Source of the DNA: Gnetum montanum
Lineage: Eukaryota; Streptophyta; Gnetopsida; Gnetales; Gnetaceae
Assembly (NCBI GenBank): GCA_015680685.1
Contig: MNCI01020374.1
Coordinates: forward strand, 244,159 to 308,158
Length of the DNA stretch: 64,000 nucleotides
Direction of reading: 5' to 3'
Shown here: positions 11,860 to 21,479 of the stretch, one piece after another
Layout of the letters: each line of letters begins with the position of its first letter
Numbering within the stretch: position 1 is the first letter of the stretch
Notes under the pieces: model-generated
Told to the model about the DNA's origin: nothing
Databases searched by the model: none
What the model saw: the letters and a program-made list of their open reading frames with translations, nothing else
Program-made: the position numbers and the translations under genes

Positions 11860-12620
11860 TCTCGTAGGATAGGGGGGAAGGGGGTAGTGCATTTGTCGCC
11901 CTCCACATCATGCTCCACATAAGATCCCATGAAATGGAAAAAAACATAAACCGAAGAACCACACCTTTTCGTATTCCCATTGTGCAGAATGTGAACCAAA
12001 GAGCCATATCTTTTCATATTCCTAATGCGTACATAAAAAGGCCAAACACAACCAAATGCAGAATGGGAATGGGAATGGGAATGAGAATTCCATTTCCATT
12101 CTGTCTCTATCTCCATCTGCAATTGTTTCTATTGGCCACCTAGCCCAACCAAACCAGCTTCGATGACACTAGCTTTGGAGCTCTTCCAAAGCACTGGAAA
12201 GGCACCTACAATGGTGGCCCATGCTTCAGTTGCAATAACAAGTTCATCGGCATGCGCTTCTTCAACCAAGGAAGCAATAAGGCAGTAGGCCAGTCGACCC
12301 TTGCTGCATCCTTGTTCAACACTAAGGGCCACAACATGCACACATCATCAACAATCATAATATAATTTTTGTTATAATAGCTAAAAGATCACTTCATTTA
12401 GGTTTTTTTTTTTGATAGAATTTATATATGAATTAGGCCAATATGTTTCTTGAGTAGCTTTGTTTGAATGTATGTTTTAAGCATAAAATTTTGCAAGTAG
12501 GGGCAAGATGAGGGATAGAGCCAGAGGCATTCGAGGAAAGATGGTAATGGCTATAGTTGAAGCTGCAGCCTGAGGGGAAGGGTCTTCTAAATTTTTTGTG
12601 TCAACAATAGCCTTTGGTTA
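11860..12620. pseudogene. GC-richer gene-like fragment of unknown origin
   Basis: Base use differs from its AT-rich surroundings. On the minus strand 12129-12341 is open for 70 codons with an ordinary protein-like composition (Ala, Glu, Val, Trp), but I do not recognise it. On the plus strand, 12508-12570 could be a terminal exon (MRDRARGIRGKMVMAIVEAA, then a stop) followed by a T-rich 3'-UTR-like tract. It contains a short (GGGAAT)n run at 12062-12090. It may be host-gene pieces carried in the insertion; that is inference. Confidence 0.3.
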
Positions 12621-14088
12621 TTGGGATATCTTTTAGAAACAAACTTTTTGCCAATCTTTTTATGTGTATTTTTGTTAATTTTTTATAGTGAATTGTAATG
12701 TGTTAAACATTACATTTTGATGATTTTGTGTAATTTTCATAGTTTCACTTCAAGCTGAGCTCTTCTGTCATCAATACTTAGCATGCCTTCCTATACATTT
12801 GCATTCCCAATGCAAAAACATTCCAAAGTTTGGTTTTGTTCTTTTTTCAATGCTTTTTAGAGTGGCAGGGAATTCTAAAATTGTAATTTTATACTACTAT
12901 CTTGAGTAATATTCTTTTGATACACCCTTTTTCAATGTAAATGAACATTTGTAAGTTCATTTTCTCTTTATCTCATTGTATATTTTGTGTAGGTTTTATC
13001 ATTTCTATGGTTGTTCTTTGAAATTCAGTAGTTACCATGGAGTAGATGCATTCAATTGTTACAATTATGACTACTTTTTCATTTGCAATATGCATTTTAA
13101 TAAAATTCAAAAGCGTTAGCATTTTTGCTAACACATGAAAATTATTAGCCAATTTGAGATGTTGGCTTGACTTCAGTCATAATTTTAACAATTTTTTTTG
13201 TAGGACTTAAAGAGTTCAAATTTGATAATTTCTTCTTACCTTCTCACATGTAGTGAGGCATTTTCTTTATGTACATATTCTTTGATTGATGGAATCTAAT
13301 AAATGATATGGCTGTTAACCTAGTAAATTTTAAAAATGAGAACTTCTGCACCTTTAGTAGCCTAGACCCTAGGAACATCTCCGACAAGATCATGTTGTGA
13401 CGATCCTAGCTAATGCTGAGGAAAATAGTGACAAGCTCTCTGCTAACACACATGTCTTACCATAATCATAAATAACCAGTTATTTATAAATCTTCCCTCA
13501 CCAAAGAGTCATTGCAGGGAAGCCAATGACTATATTTATCTCAGTTATTCATAATCTCGGTTATATATAATGATATATTTATAATCATAAACATAAATGA
13601 TTATATATAATGATTATAAACATTTCATTATAAATAAAGTCAGTTATTTATAATCATTTCATTATATATATCTTATGGATAATGCTAATCTAGATATAAT
13701 CATTATGGGTTAGCATTATGAATGAATAAATAATATCTCTAAAATTATGGATTATGAGTAATATTTCATCATATCTTGGCTTTATTTATTATGAAATGTT
13801 TACCATTCGAATGAATCTTATAATCCATAATATCCCATATTATAATTATGGATTATTTCTCTAATTATAATAATCTCATAACATTTATTAAATTCCATAA
13901 TAATTATAATATAATAATTATGAATGAGGTGTTAGCATCATTCATATCTTGTCCATTGTAATAATAATGTCAATATATAAAAGCCCATGATATAATAATA
14001 ACATTATTTATGCATTTGTAATGTGATTTTTTATATCTCCACAGACTAATATGCATTACAAATATATGTTGCATTGCCAATTTAGTTT
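12621..14088. other. AT-rich filler inside the insertion
   Basis: No coding signal. From 13490 to 13960 the sequence is a dense mix of ATTATAAT/ATAATTAT-type self-complementary words, of low complexity. No terminal repeats were identified. Confidence 0.35.
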
Positions 14089-14345
14089 GATCTTTTCGTA
14101 TTCCTTCTCCTACATGTGCCACATGCATGGGAGCCAAAGAATCAGTGCAGGGGAGTTGAATCGCTACTCGATTAATGTCCCCTAACCCTTGAGCTTCCCA
14201 TTTATCTCTTTGTATTCCCTCACATGCATGCACCACATGCAAGGGAGCCAAAGAGTCACTACAAGGGAGCTGAATCTCTATTCAATTAATGTTCCCCAAC
14301 CCTTGGGCTCCCCATTCATCTCTTTGTATTTCCTCATGTGTAGGG
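14089..14345 (+). repeat. 114-bp tandem repeat, about 2.2 copies
   Basis: The unit beginning TCTTTTCGTATTCC at 14089 recurs at 14203 and 14317. The word ACATGCAWGGGAGCCAAAGA is found at 14121 and 14235. Spacing is 114 bp throughout, with about 10-15% differences between copies by eye. Confidence 0.7.
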
Positions 14346-14585
14346 CCTGACATGGGTATTATTATAAATGATGGGTAATATTGAATATTTATTATTATTA
14401 TAAATGGTGATGGTTACAATTACAGTAATAATAAATATTTATTATTATTATAAATGATGACAATTATGGTTACAGTGACGATTACTATCATGGCAACGGT
14501 TAAGGTGATGACGGTTACAGTGTGATGCAGTATTTAAAGATATTGAACTTAGACATCGTGTTACAAGATTAAGAGGTGCAATATT
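14346..14585. repeat. Short imperfect repeats, TTATTATTATAAATG and GGTTACAGT words
   Basis: The block TATTTATTATTATTATAAATG-like occurs twice (about 14378 and 14432), and 'ggttacagt' words are repeated from 14410 to 14525. It is simple-sequence expansion with no coding content. Confidence 0.45.
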
Positions 14586-14679
14586 GGAATTCATGCATTT
14601 TTAGAAACATGGATTCTACTGCTATTAGTCCCAATAGAGAAGGTGAAGAACACTTTCTTCAAGATTAACAAGTAATGCA

Positions 14680-15136
14680 ATCTCTGCTTATATGTGAAGG
14701 TGCAAGGGTAATGCTTACAGTTAACCTTTGGCCTAAAGCAGGATTAGTGAATCTTGGCATGATTCACAATATTATGTATCCTTAAGGTAAATAGCCACCT
14801 GCATTACCATTATATGTGATTGTTGATTTTGACTCCTACATTGGATGTGCCTTTGATAATGGTAATCCTCATCATGTGCCAATTGTACCTATGGTCCAAG
14901 GAGCATCTCATCAGTCACCATTACGGTTGGCATGGATCATAACTATTCATAAATCTCAAGGAATGGCACTAGATAAGGCTACTATTCACATTGGTTCAAG
15001 AAAAGTTATGGGTCTAATGTTTGTTGCATTATCTGGAGTCAAGACCATTGATTCTCTAAAGATTCATCCTTCTTTTAATGTGCAAAGATACAGAAAGATT
15101 TTAGATGTTAAACATCTCCAAAGTAAAATTGCATAG
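14680..15136 (+). pseudogene. PIF1-type DNA helicase, C-terminal third
   Basis: The plus-strand reading gives 'EGARVMLTVNLWPKAGLVN' (about 14695-14755), then 'PLYVIVDFDSYIG' and 'PIVPMVQG'. Motif V follows as LRLAWIITIHKSQGMALDKA, then motif VI as MFVALSGVKTIDSLKI, where the usual Arg of ALSR(V/A) has become Gly. This is the C-terminal half of PIF1/Helitron helicases, which unwind DNA 5'->3'. The Walker A/B half is missing and stops lie upstream (TAA near 14783 and TAG near 14791), so it is a pseudogene. Plant genomes carry this domain mostly in Helitrons and in PIF1 gene copies. Confidence 0.8.
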
Positions 15137-15410
15137 GAAGTTCAATTTTCTATTTAGAGGATTAGGCATATTGAGCTCACACTTATTATAGTATTTTGCC
15201 TTTTGCTCAATCCTATTATATAGCTCTATAATGTTTGTTCTAATAATTGTGCAATGTATTTCTTCATCAACATATATGAAATACATAACCTTTTATTTTA
15301 ACAAATTTATGTTTACCAATATATATTATTTAGAATGCAAATAGTGATGATAACTTAAAAAATAAAAAAAATAATTAAATTCTACTCATAGCCCATGAAA
15401 CCACTCCACA
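14999..15410 (+). repeat. Helicase-tail tandem repeat, copy 1
   Basis: A 412-bp unit beginning AGAAAAGTTATGGGTCTAATG covers helicase motif VI plus about 270 bp of 3' noncoding sequence. It ends with 'AAATTCTACTCATAGCCCATGAAACC'-like text, repeated in copies 2 and 3. Confidence 0.8.
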
Positions 15411-15686
15411 AGAAAACTTATGGGTCTAACTTTTGTTGCATTATCTAGAGTCAAGACCATTGATTCTTTAAAGATTCATCCTCCTTTCCATGTGCAAAGA
15501 TATAGAAAAATATCAGATGTTAAACATCTCCAAGTAGAATTGCATAGGAAGTTTATTTTGCTCAATTGGAGGATTAGGTATATTAAGTTCACAATAATCA
15601 TTTTATTTTGCCTTTTGCTCAATCCTATTATGNAAAAATAAAAAAAATAATTAAATTCTACTCATAGCCTATGAAATCGCTACACA
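15411..15686 (+). repeat. Helicase-tail tandem repeat, copy 2 (internally shortened at an N)
   Basis: Same start as copy 1, motif VI as FVALSRVKTIDSLKI (the Arg is intact here). About 135 bp of the unit is missing exactly at the ambiguous base at 15633. The single N in the window therefore sits at a repeat junction, which suggests an assembly join rather than a natural deletion. Confidence 0.75.
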
Positions 15687-16095
15687 AGAGAACTTACAAG
15701 TTTAATGTTTGTTGCATTATCTAGAGTCAAGACCATTGATTCTTTAAAGATTCATCCTCCTTTCTATGTGCAAAGATACAGAAATACTTCATATACTAAA
15801 CATCTCCAAAGTAGAATTGCATAGGAAATTCAATTTGCTCAATTGGAGGATTAGGCATATTGAGTTCACACTTATTATAGTATTTTTCCTTTTGTTCAAT
15901 CCTATTATACAACTCTATAATGTTTGTTGCAATAATTGTGCAATGTATTCCTTCATCAACATATATGAAATATATAAACTTTTCTTTTATCCAATTTATG
16001 TATACTAGTATATATTATTTAGAATGAAAATAGTGATGATAACTTAAAAAATAAAAAATTAATTAAATTCTACTCATGGCCCACAAAACTGTTTC
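15687..16095 (+). repeat. Helicase-tail tandem repeat, copy 3
   Basis: A full-length unit of about 409 bp that again includes helicase motif VI and the 3' tail. It ends where the foldback element begins. Confidence 0.75.
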
Positions 16096-16514
16096 ACTAG
16101 CTTTTATATATATATATATAGGCTAAGATGATTTTTAAAAAATGATGTTAACCAAGCCCAACTACCGGACGAAGTAACAAGATAACTAAAAATGGAATCA
16201 CTCATCCCTCCTCTATTTCTCTACCACTTACCCAATTTAGTTTTGCCCTCTTGGTCAAGTTTTCTCTTTATTTGTTTGTTCATGACATTTTTGAGCATTA
16301 TTTATGCAAGAGATTTATTTCTCAAAAACACCATGAACAAATAGAAAACTTGACCAAGAGTGTAAAACCAAATTGGGTAAGTGGTAAAGAAACAGAGAAG
16401 AGATGAGTGATTCCATTCTTAGTTATCTTGTTACCTCGTCCGGTAGTCGGGCTTGGTTAACATCATTTCTTTTTAAAATCATCTCGGCCAATTTATATAT
16501 ATATCAAAGCTAGT
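16096..16514. mobile_element. Long foldback (MITE-like) element
   Basis: Two arms of nearly 190 bp are close to perfect reverse complements. The left starts ACTAGCTTTTATATATAT-GGCTAAGATGATTTTT. The right ends AAAATCATCTCGGCC-...-AAAGCTAGT. The loop (about 16288-16330) is short and itself partly paired. It has no coding capacity. The inner GGC...GCC ends flanked by TA runs could instead mark the original element as 16121-16489, inserted in a (TA)n tract. The superfamily cannot be assigned, as no clear target duplication was found. Confidence 0.75.
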
Positions 16515-16821
16515 TATTTTTAATATCATATAGAGCCTTAATTCCTCCTAATATTCTATCCTTAACACAATTATTCCATTTGTAGTTACTTGCATAATGG
16601 AGACCCAAAAATCTAAAAGAGTTCACTATTTCTATATTTGCAACTTAAAATTTATAATTACAATTTGTATTTATTATGCTCCATATCATCATTTTTATTT
16701 TCTTTTCCACATTAATGTGAAGGCTAGAATAAAAATAAAAATTTTCTAGAATTTTTAACACATTTTTCATACCTTTCTTAGAAGTAGAAATTAAATCTAC
16801 ATCATCTACAAAAAGAAGTAG
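16515..16821 (-). pseudogene. LINE alpha, RT palm (catalytic) segment
   Basis: The minus strand reads LLLFVDDVDLIS (the F/Y-x-D-D catalytic motif, DNA about 16795-16825), then 'NVLKILENF', 'LHINVEKKIKMMI' and 'FRFLGLHYASNYKWN', ending KALYDIKNN at 16513. These are RT motifs C, D and E of an APE-type LINE. The fragment continues upstream at 26830 across gypsy 1. The repaired target reads in frame through the AGTAG site. Confidence 0.75.
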
Positions 16822-17730
16822 TGATGAGCAGCAAGGTACCCGTATGCTCAACCATATGAATACAAGCATTTCACGCACAATTTAGTCAAATTCCAAGGAC
16901 TAAGTGCTTATGTGCCCTTGTGGAACAAGGATGGGTTGGTTGATCGTTGTCTTCCCAAGCTTACCTATATGTCATGATTGTATGGTTAAGTAAGATTGAG
17001 GCATATGATTTTTATAGATTTTATGCTTTTATGTCCTACGCTAGTGGGGAAGGAGAGAGGTAACTAAGTGACTAATTTAACTTAACTACTCATTAACTAA
17101 GTTCTAACTAATCCTAACACCAGCATCCATTCCCACTTGTCGTATACATCCTGAACCAGTGCAACACTACTAGGATTACCAAACACTAATTGTTACTGGG
17201 TTACCAAGTGTTACACGCATGCTTGAAGTGGTCGTGCTTATGTAATTTAGGGATTTTCTTAATTGATCAAAATGAATTGCTATGCTAATAATAGAAATGT
17301 AAAGTGAATAATATAAAATAAATGCATAAGAAAAGAAAATAAAAAAATGAGTAAGAAAACAAATATCAAGTGTTTTAAGGATGAATCAAAGAGCTCATCT
17401 TTATTGCTATACATAAGGTGTGCTCAGGTACACAATGCTCAAATAAAGATCCATCCACACTTAGGCTTCCTATTATGGTCACTTGGAAAAATACTCTAAC
17501 TTTCAAACAGAGTACAAGAGTTTTGCTACTTGATTGCTAAAAGAATTTTTTCCCAATTGTGTGCCTAGGCACTGTATTTATAAGCTTGGGAGAAACTACT
17601 CTAATAATTAGAGTAACCACTTTAATAATTAGAATAAACCACTAGAGTAATTTCTCTAATAATTAGAATAAACTGCTAAAGTAACTTCTCTAATAATTAG
17701 AATAAAGCACTAGAGTAACTGCTCTCATCA
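16822..17730 (-). repeat. Gypsy 1 3' LTR (909 bp)
   Basis: Ends are TGATGAG (low side) and CTCATCA (high side). A TATA box (minus strand CTTATAAATACAG) is at about 17574-17584. U3 holds about four copies of a TCTAATAATTAGA-based repeat. It is 63 bp longer than the 5' LTR because of that array. Confidence 0.9.
17593..17715 (-). repeat. U3 minisatellite, TCTAATAATTAGA palindromes
   Basis: About four near-identical units of roughly 31 bp, each containing TCTAATAATTAGA (6-bp arms around one central base) and a CACTAGAGTAA-type spacer. They sit upstream of the TATA box in the 3' LTR. The 5' LTR (26766-26820) keeps only two. Confidence 0.8.
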
Positions 17731-19640
17731 TACCCCCACAACTGAATGAAAAATCATCCTTGAGTTCCTTATAAAATATTGGGAAGGTATGGGATTATTG
17801 ACTAATTGACAACTGATGGTGGAATGGGATGACAAACTCAATGTGCCCAGTGAACAGATCAATAAGCATATTACAACATTAGTGTTCATGACCATTGTCA
17901 TGAACACTCGTACAGAAATGACATCCAAGCATTTATTTGGTAGTTTGAAGAGAAAGAGAGAGAAAGAAGATGAAGTGTATTACCGCCAATGCTGAGATTG
18001 CACCTTCCATTGTTTATCCATAGCCATACCACCAAACTTGCTCCTTTCATAAATGTTCTAGTTCCAGTCCATCCTAAGTGCTTCCTCCAAGCCCAATCCA
18101 TTGTTTGTATGATCTCCATCTACACACACAACATAGTCACAAATGAGCAAGGATAGATAAACCATAATGCAATTGATACCTTGCCTCAATATGAAGTGCA
18201 TTGGCTAAGTTGTGGTTATGGCAAAAACTGGTTCGAAGATTTATCAATGGCAACTACCCAAGGTGTAGACGTTAGGCAAGTAGTAAAATGGAAAAAATTG
18301 AAAAATTTGTGCCAGGGCCCGCACAACTAAGAATGAACCTCTGATAGCTATAAGATGAAAAAATATGAGGAACAAGAAAGATGGGAAAAAATAACAACGG
18401 CAATGCCAATAAAATGGATGTCATGGATGGGGATGAAACAAGAGATGATTGATTGCAAGAAATGTTTAAGGAAAAGAACTTAACAATTACACCAAAAATA
18501 AATGCTAGTGGGTCCTCTCCAAAGTAGGCTCATGCCCTTTATGCCCTAAAAAATACAAACCAAAGATTTCGTAGGCTCTAGGAATTTCATTTGTTAAAAA
18601 TTTACCCACAAGAATTCACCAAAGAAAAACAATGCATCAACCTAGAATGGACTAATGATAAAACTGACAATGAGGTGGAAAAATGGGGAGAAAGATGGAG
18701 AGGAGAGAATGGAATGGAATCCTAAGAAAAAGGTTGTGTAAAGTCCCTTGTGTATTTTATGCTTAATGTGACTAAGTAGAACTCATCCAACATCTAGACT
18801 CAAACAAACCACATCCAGTGACCTCGCATCAACACACTTAACCAATCCATCCACTTGAAGTAACAAGAATGCTTCCACAAAGAGTCACCACCATTCTGAG
18901 GAGAGCGAGATGGAGAAGCAGGAAGCGAGAAAGGGCCTTAGTTAGAGGGAACCTTCAGGTATCGGTAACATGTCTTTCTAGTTCCATAACCAGTGCTTGT
19001 AGCCCATATTGCTTTATTATGTCTAAGGGATGTTCTTTGAATTCTCACACCTTTTTTTTGCATGAGAACCACACCATGCAAAGGCTTATTTTTATTCACT
19101 CAGCTTTGCAACTTTTGAACAATGTCAGAATGCCAGAAAACCCAAGAAAAAGCATCCAAGAACTCCAAGAGAATGGCCAGCACAAATGCATTGAATCCCC
19201 TTGAAGTCACACCCTTTTCATCCTTTGAGTCTTTCCCTGGTTTGAAAAGTACCTAGCCACCAATTTGTTAAAAGTTTACTTAGAAAAAGAGGGACTGTAT
19301 AGTTCCAAGCCAAAGGAGACCATAGAGTTGTATGGATGAGTGGACGGCGTGGACTCATTGCCTATTTTACCAAAAGAACCATACCTTAATATTAGCATCA
19401 TAATTCAAAGGTAAAAACCAAACATTAGCAATCAATATGATATAATTTAATCCACTATCATGAGCACTTATTAAATGATAAATAAAAATAAATCAAGGAA
19501 ACAAAGAAATAGTAAAAACATGAACAATGGTGTAAAACCAAAATAAGAAAATTTGAAAGAATCTGTAAAAAAAAATTTAAAAAAAATAAGGGCCTAGAAT
19601 GGTTAGCATAGGTAGCCATCTCCCCCATGACTAAGTTGGA
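17731..19640 (-). other. Gypsy 1 3' spacer with remnant conserved ORF
   Basis: About 1.9 kb between integrase and 3' LTR, in the position where Athila-type elements may hold an env-like third ORF. The minus-strand frame at 17898-18119 (DWAWRKHLGWTGTRTFMKG, then SLVVWLW) is matched by gypsy 2 at 52167-52373 (MDWDKRKHSGWTRARAF, then SLVMWLW). No signal peptide or fusion motif seen. The spacer starts next to a purine-rich CCCCCA-complement tract (minus GTGGGGGTA) before the LTR, the likely polypurine tract. Confidence 0.5.
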
Positions 19641-20860
19641 AGGAGGAGATCTGAAATAGTAAGACAGCTTGTCCACTAACAGAGGTAACATGTGTACTAG
19701 TTGTCCTAAGCTCATGAAAAGGTTTGGTTTGTTGCATGTTGACCAACAACTTCTTTTCTAGGCTCTCAGGTTTGTATATTGTCATGGCCCCTCAAGGAAA
19801 AGTTGTGTAAATAATATAACATCCTTCCCATAGTGTTTGAAATTTAGTACGTTGTGACACATGTGTGGGATTCCAGTGGAGAACCTTATCTCCTAGCTAA
19901 TATTTAACTTTCCTAATCCTTAGGTCATGACGTTGCTTATTGAATGCCTTGTGCAATTCATTAGATGATAGGGTAGCTAGTCAATTTTCATCTACCAAAT
20001 TAAGGGTTACTAACTGTTGTTTCTGTGCTAGGTCAAGGTCAAGGTTGAGGTCACATGTCATGGATAGTGTACAAAGCTCAGTTTGAATGGGAAGCATTGG
20101 TAATTTACCGTACACTAACTCATAGGGAGAGTAGCCTATAGGGAGTTTCCATGTGGAGTGGTATGCCCAAAGAGCATCGTTCAGTTTAGTGCTCCAGTCT
20201 TACCTAAACTTGTTAATAGTTCTTGTCAATATTTGTGTAATCTCCCTGTTGGTGTCTTCGGCTTGACCGTTCACTTGGGGGTGGTATGGTGTTGTCAATT
20301 TATGCTCAACCCCTAAACGTTGCATTAATTTCTAAAAAGTTGCACCTATGAAGTGTGTACCATTGTCTGAACTAAGTGCACATGGCATACCAAACCTATT
20401 TATGATTTTTTGTTGAACAAATTGTGCAGCTGTAGATGATGTATAATCTTTAACAATAGCTACTTCAACCCATTTTATTAGGTAATCAATGACAACAATA
20501 ATATAATCTTTTCCATTGGACATTGGTGTAATTGGCCCCATAAAATCAATTCCCCAAATGTCAAAGGGTTCTAACAGTTGGATCCATTGTTGCAGATCCT
20601 CCATTCTAGTTGTCATTCCCCCATCACATTGACAGCACTCACAAGATTGGATGAAACGATGGGCATCCCAAAACAATGTAGGCCAATAATATCCTACAAG
20701 CAAGATCTTGATGGCCATTCATCTCCCAACATAATGACCCCCACAAGGACCCTCATGAGCATCTTGGAGAACTCATAGTTGATCTATATCGAGAACACAC
20801 TATCAAACCAAGCCATCAAGATACACTTTGTAAAGTTGCCCATTGATTTCCATAAAGTAC
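19640..20860 (-). pseudogene. Gypsy 1 integrase
   Basis: The minus strand holds an HHCC zinc region (a His pair, then SCECCQ near 20630-20645), the core with FDIWGIDFMGP (first Asp, about 20545-20580), SSDNGTHF (second Asp, about 20355-20375) and NGQAEDTNR (catalytic Glu intact, about 20250-20275). A C-terminal 'FHELRTTSTHVTS' tail runs to about 19680. The integrase would insert the cDNA into chromosomes. Stops interrupt it at several points. No chromodomain was seen. Confidence 0.8.
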
Positions 20861-20949
20861 TTGGCTCAGTGAAGAAACTGTTGTTTCTTCTTAAGGTTTA
20901 ACTCTTGTGGTATTTTTTGGGTGAGGAGATAGGTAAGAATGCTACTGTA

Positions 20950-21425
20950 TTAGTTTGTCTCCATGGATGATTGATTATTCACTACACCAGCAAAGAGAAA
21001 TTCATCAGGGAAATGATCAAAAATTGGATACTCATCCTCTTTGTTATCCCATCGCAACCAAGATAAATGATCAGCAACTACATTGTCAGTGCCCTTGTGA
21101 TCAATCATCATTAAATCAAACTCTTGTAAGATTACAAGCCATCATATGATATGAGGGCTTACCATTGGCTTATTCATGAGGAACCATATTGCAATATGAT
21201 TTGTATGTATATATCCTTTATATCCCAATACATAGTGCCTAAACTTTTCTAGTGCAAACACTATAGCCATTAATTCTTTTTCTATGGTAGTGTAGTTAAG
21301 TTGTGCACCAGTGATACTTCTACTTGCATAGTGGATGTAATAAGGATGCTTCTGGTCATCAAACTATGTAAGTATGGCTCCTAAAGCATAGTTGGATGCA
21401 TCAATCATGATATGGAATGGTTTGG
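20950..21425 (-). pseudogene. Gypsy 1 RNase H
   Basis: Minus-strand frames give 'FHIMIDASNYALGAIL' (first Asp), 'YTTIEKELMAIVFALEKFRHYVLG' (catalytic Glu), then a 'YIHTNHIAIWFLMNKP' stretch, where the usual Asp of TDH is Asn, and 'DNVVADHLSWL' (final Asp). This matches the Ty3/gypsy RNase H that degrades RNA in the RNA-DNA hybrid. The third catalytic position is changed and stops occur. Confidence 0.75.
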
Positions 21426-21479
21426 ACCAGTCAAGAGCTTGTAGAATGGGTGTTTCTACTAGCTTCTATTTCAAAGTTT

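Larger units (their letters stand above)
11842..16514 (+). mobile_element. Helitron/PIF1-like insertion splitting LINE alpha
   Basis: LINE alpha coding stops at 16513 and resumes below 11841, so the DNA between was inserted. The flanks share TATTTTT (11835-11841 and 16515-16521), a candidate 7-bp duplication. Inside are a GC-richer gene-like stretch (11860-12620), AT-rich filler, a 114-bp tandem repeat, a plus-strand PIF1-type helicase C-terminus present in three tandem copies, and a long foldback whose right end is CTAGT. CTAGT fits the Helitron 3' rule (CTRRT), and the next base is T. But no 5' TC end, Rep domain or clean subterminal hairpin was found, and a 7-bp duplication argues against Helitron insertion. 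A composite of several insertions is also possible. Confidence 0.45.

Noticed and set aside
11786-12143. Overlapping open frames on both strands, up to 106 codons
   Set aside because: They overlap each other across a LINE/insert junction and a GGGAAT simple repeat. None has recognisable domains, so they are not called as genes.
13490-13960. AT-rich block as a replication origin or matrix-attachment site
   Set aside because: Only base composition supports it; no specific motif, so not annotated as such.
14089-14345. CRISPR-like array
   Set aside because: Units are 114 bp, adjacent and unspaced, in a plant genome. It is an ordinary tandem repeat.
18869-19204. 111-codon plus-strand ORF inside gypsy 1
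   Set aside because: It is antisense to the gypsy 1 3' spacer, and no match is visible in the same region of gypsy 2. Likely a chance frame.
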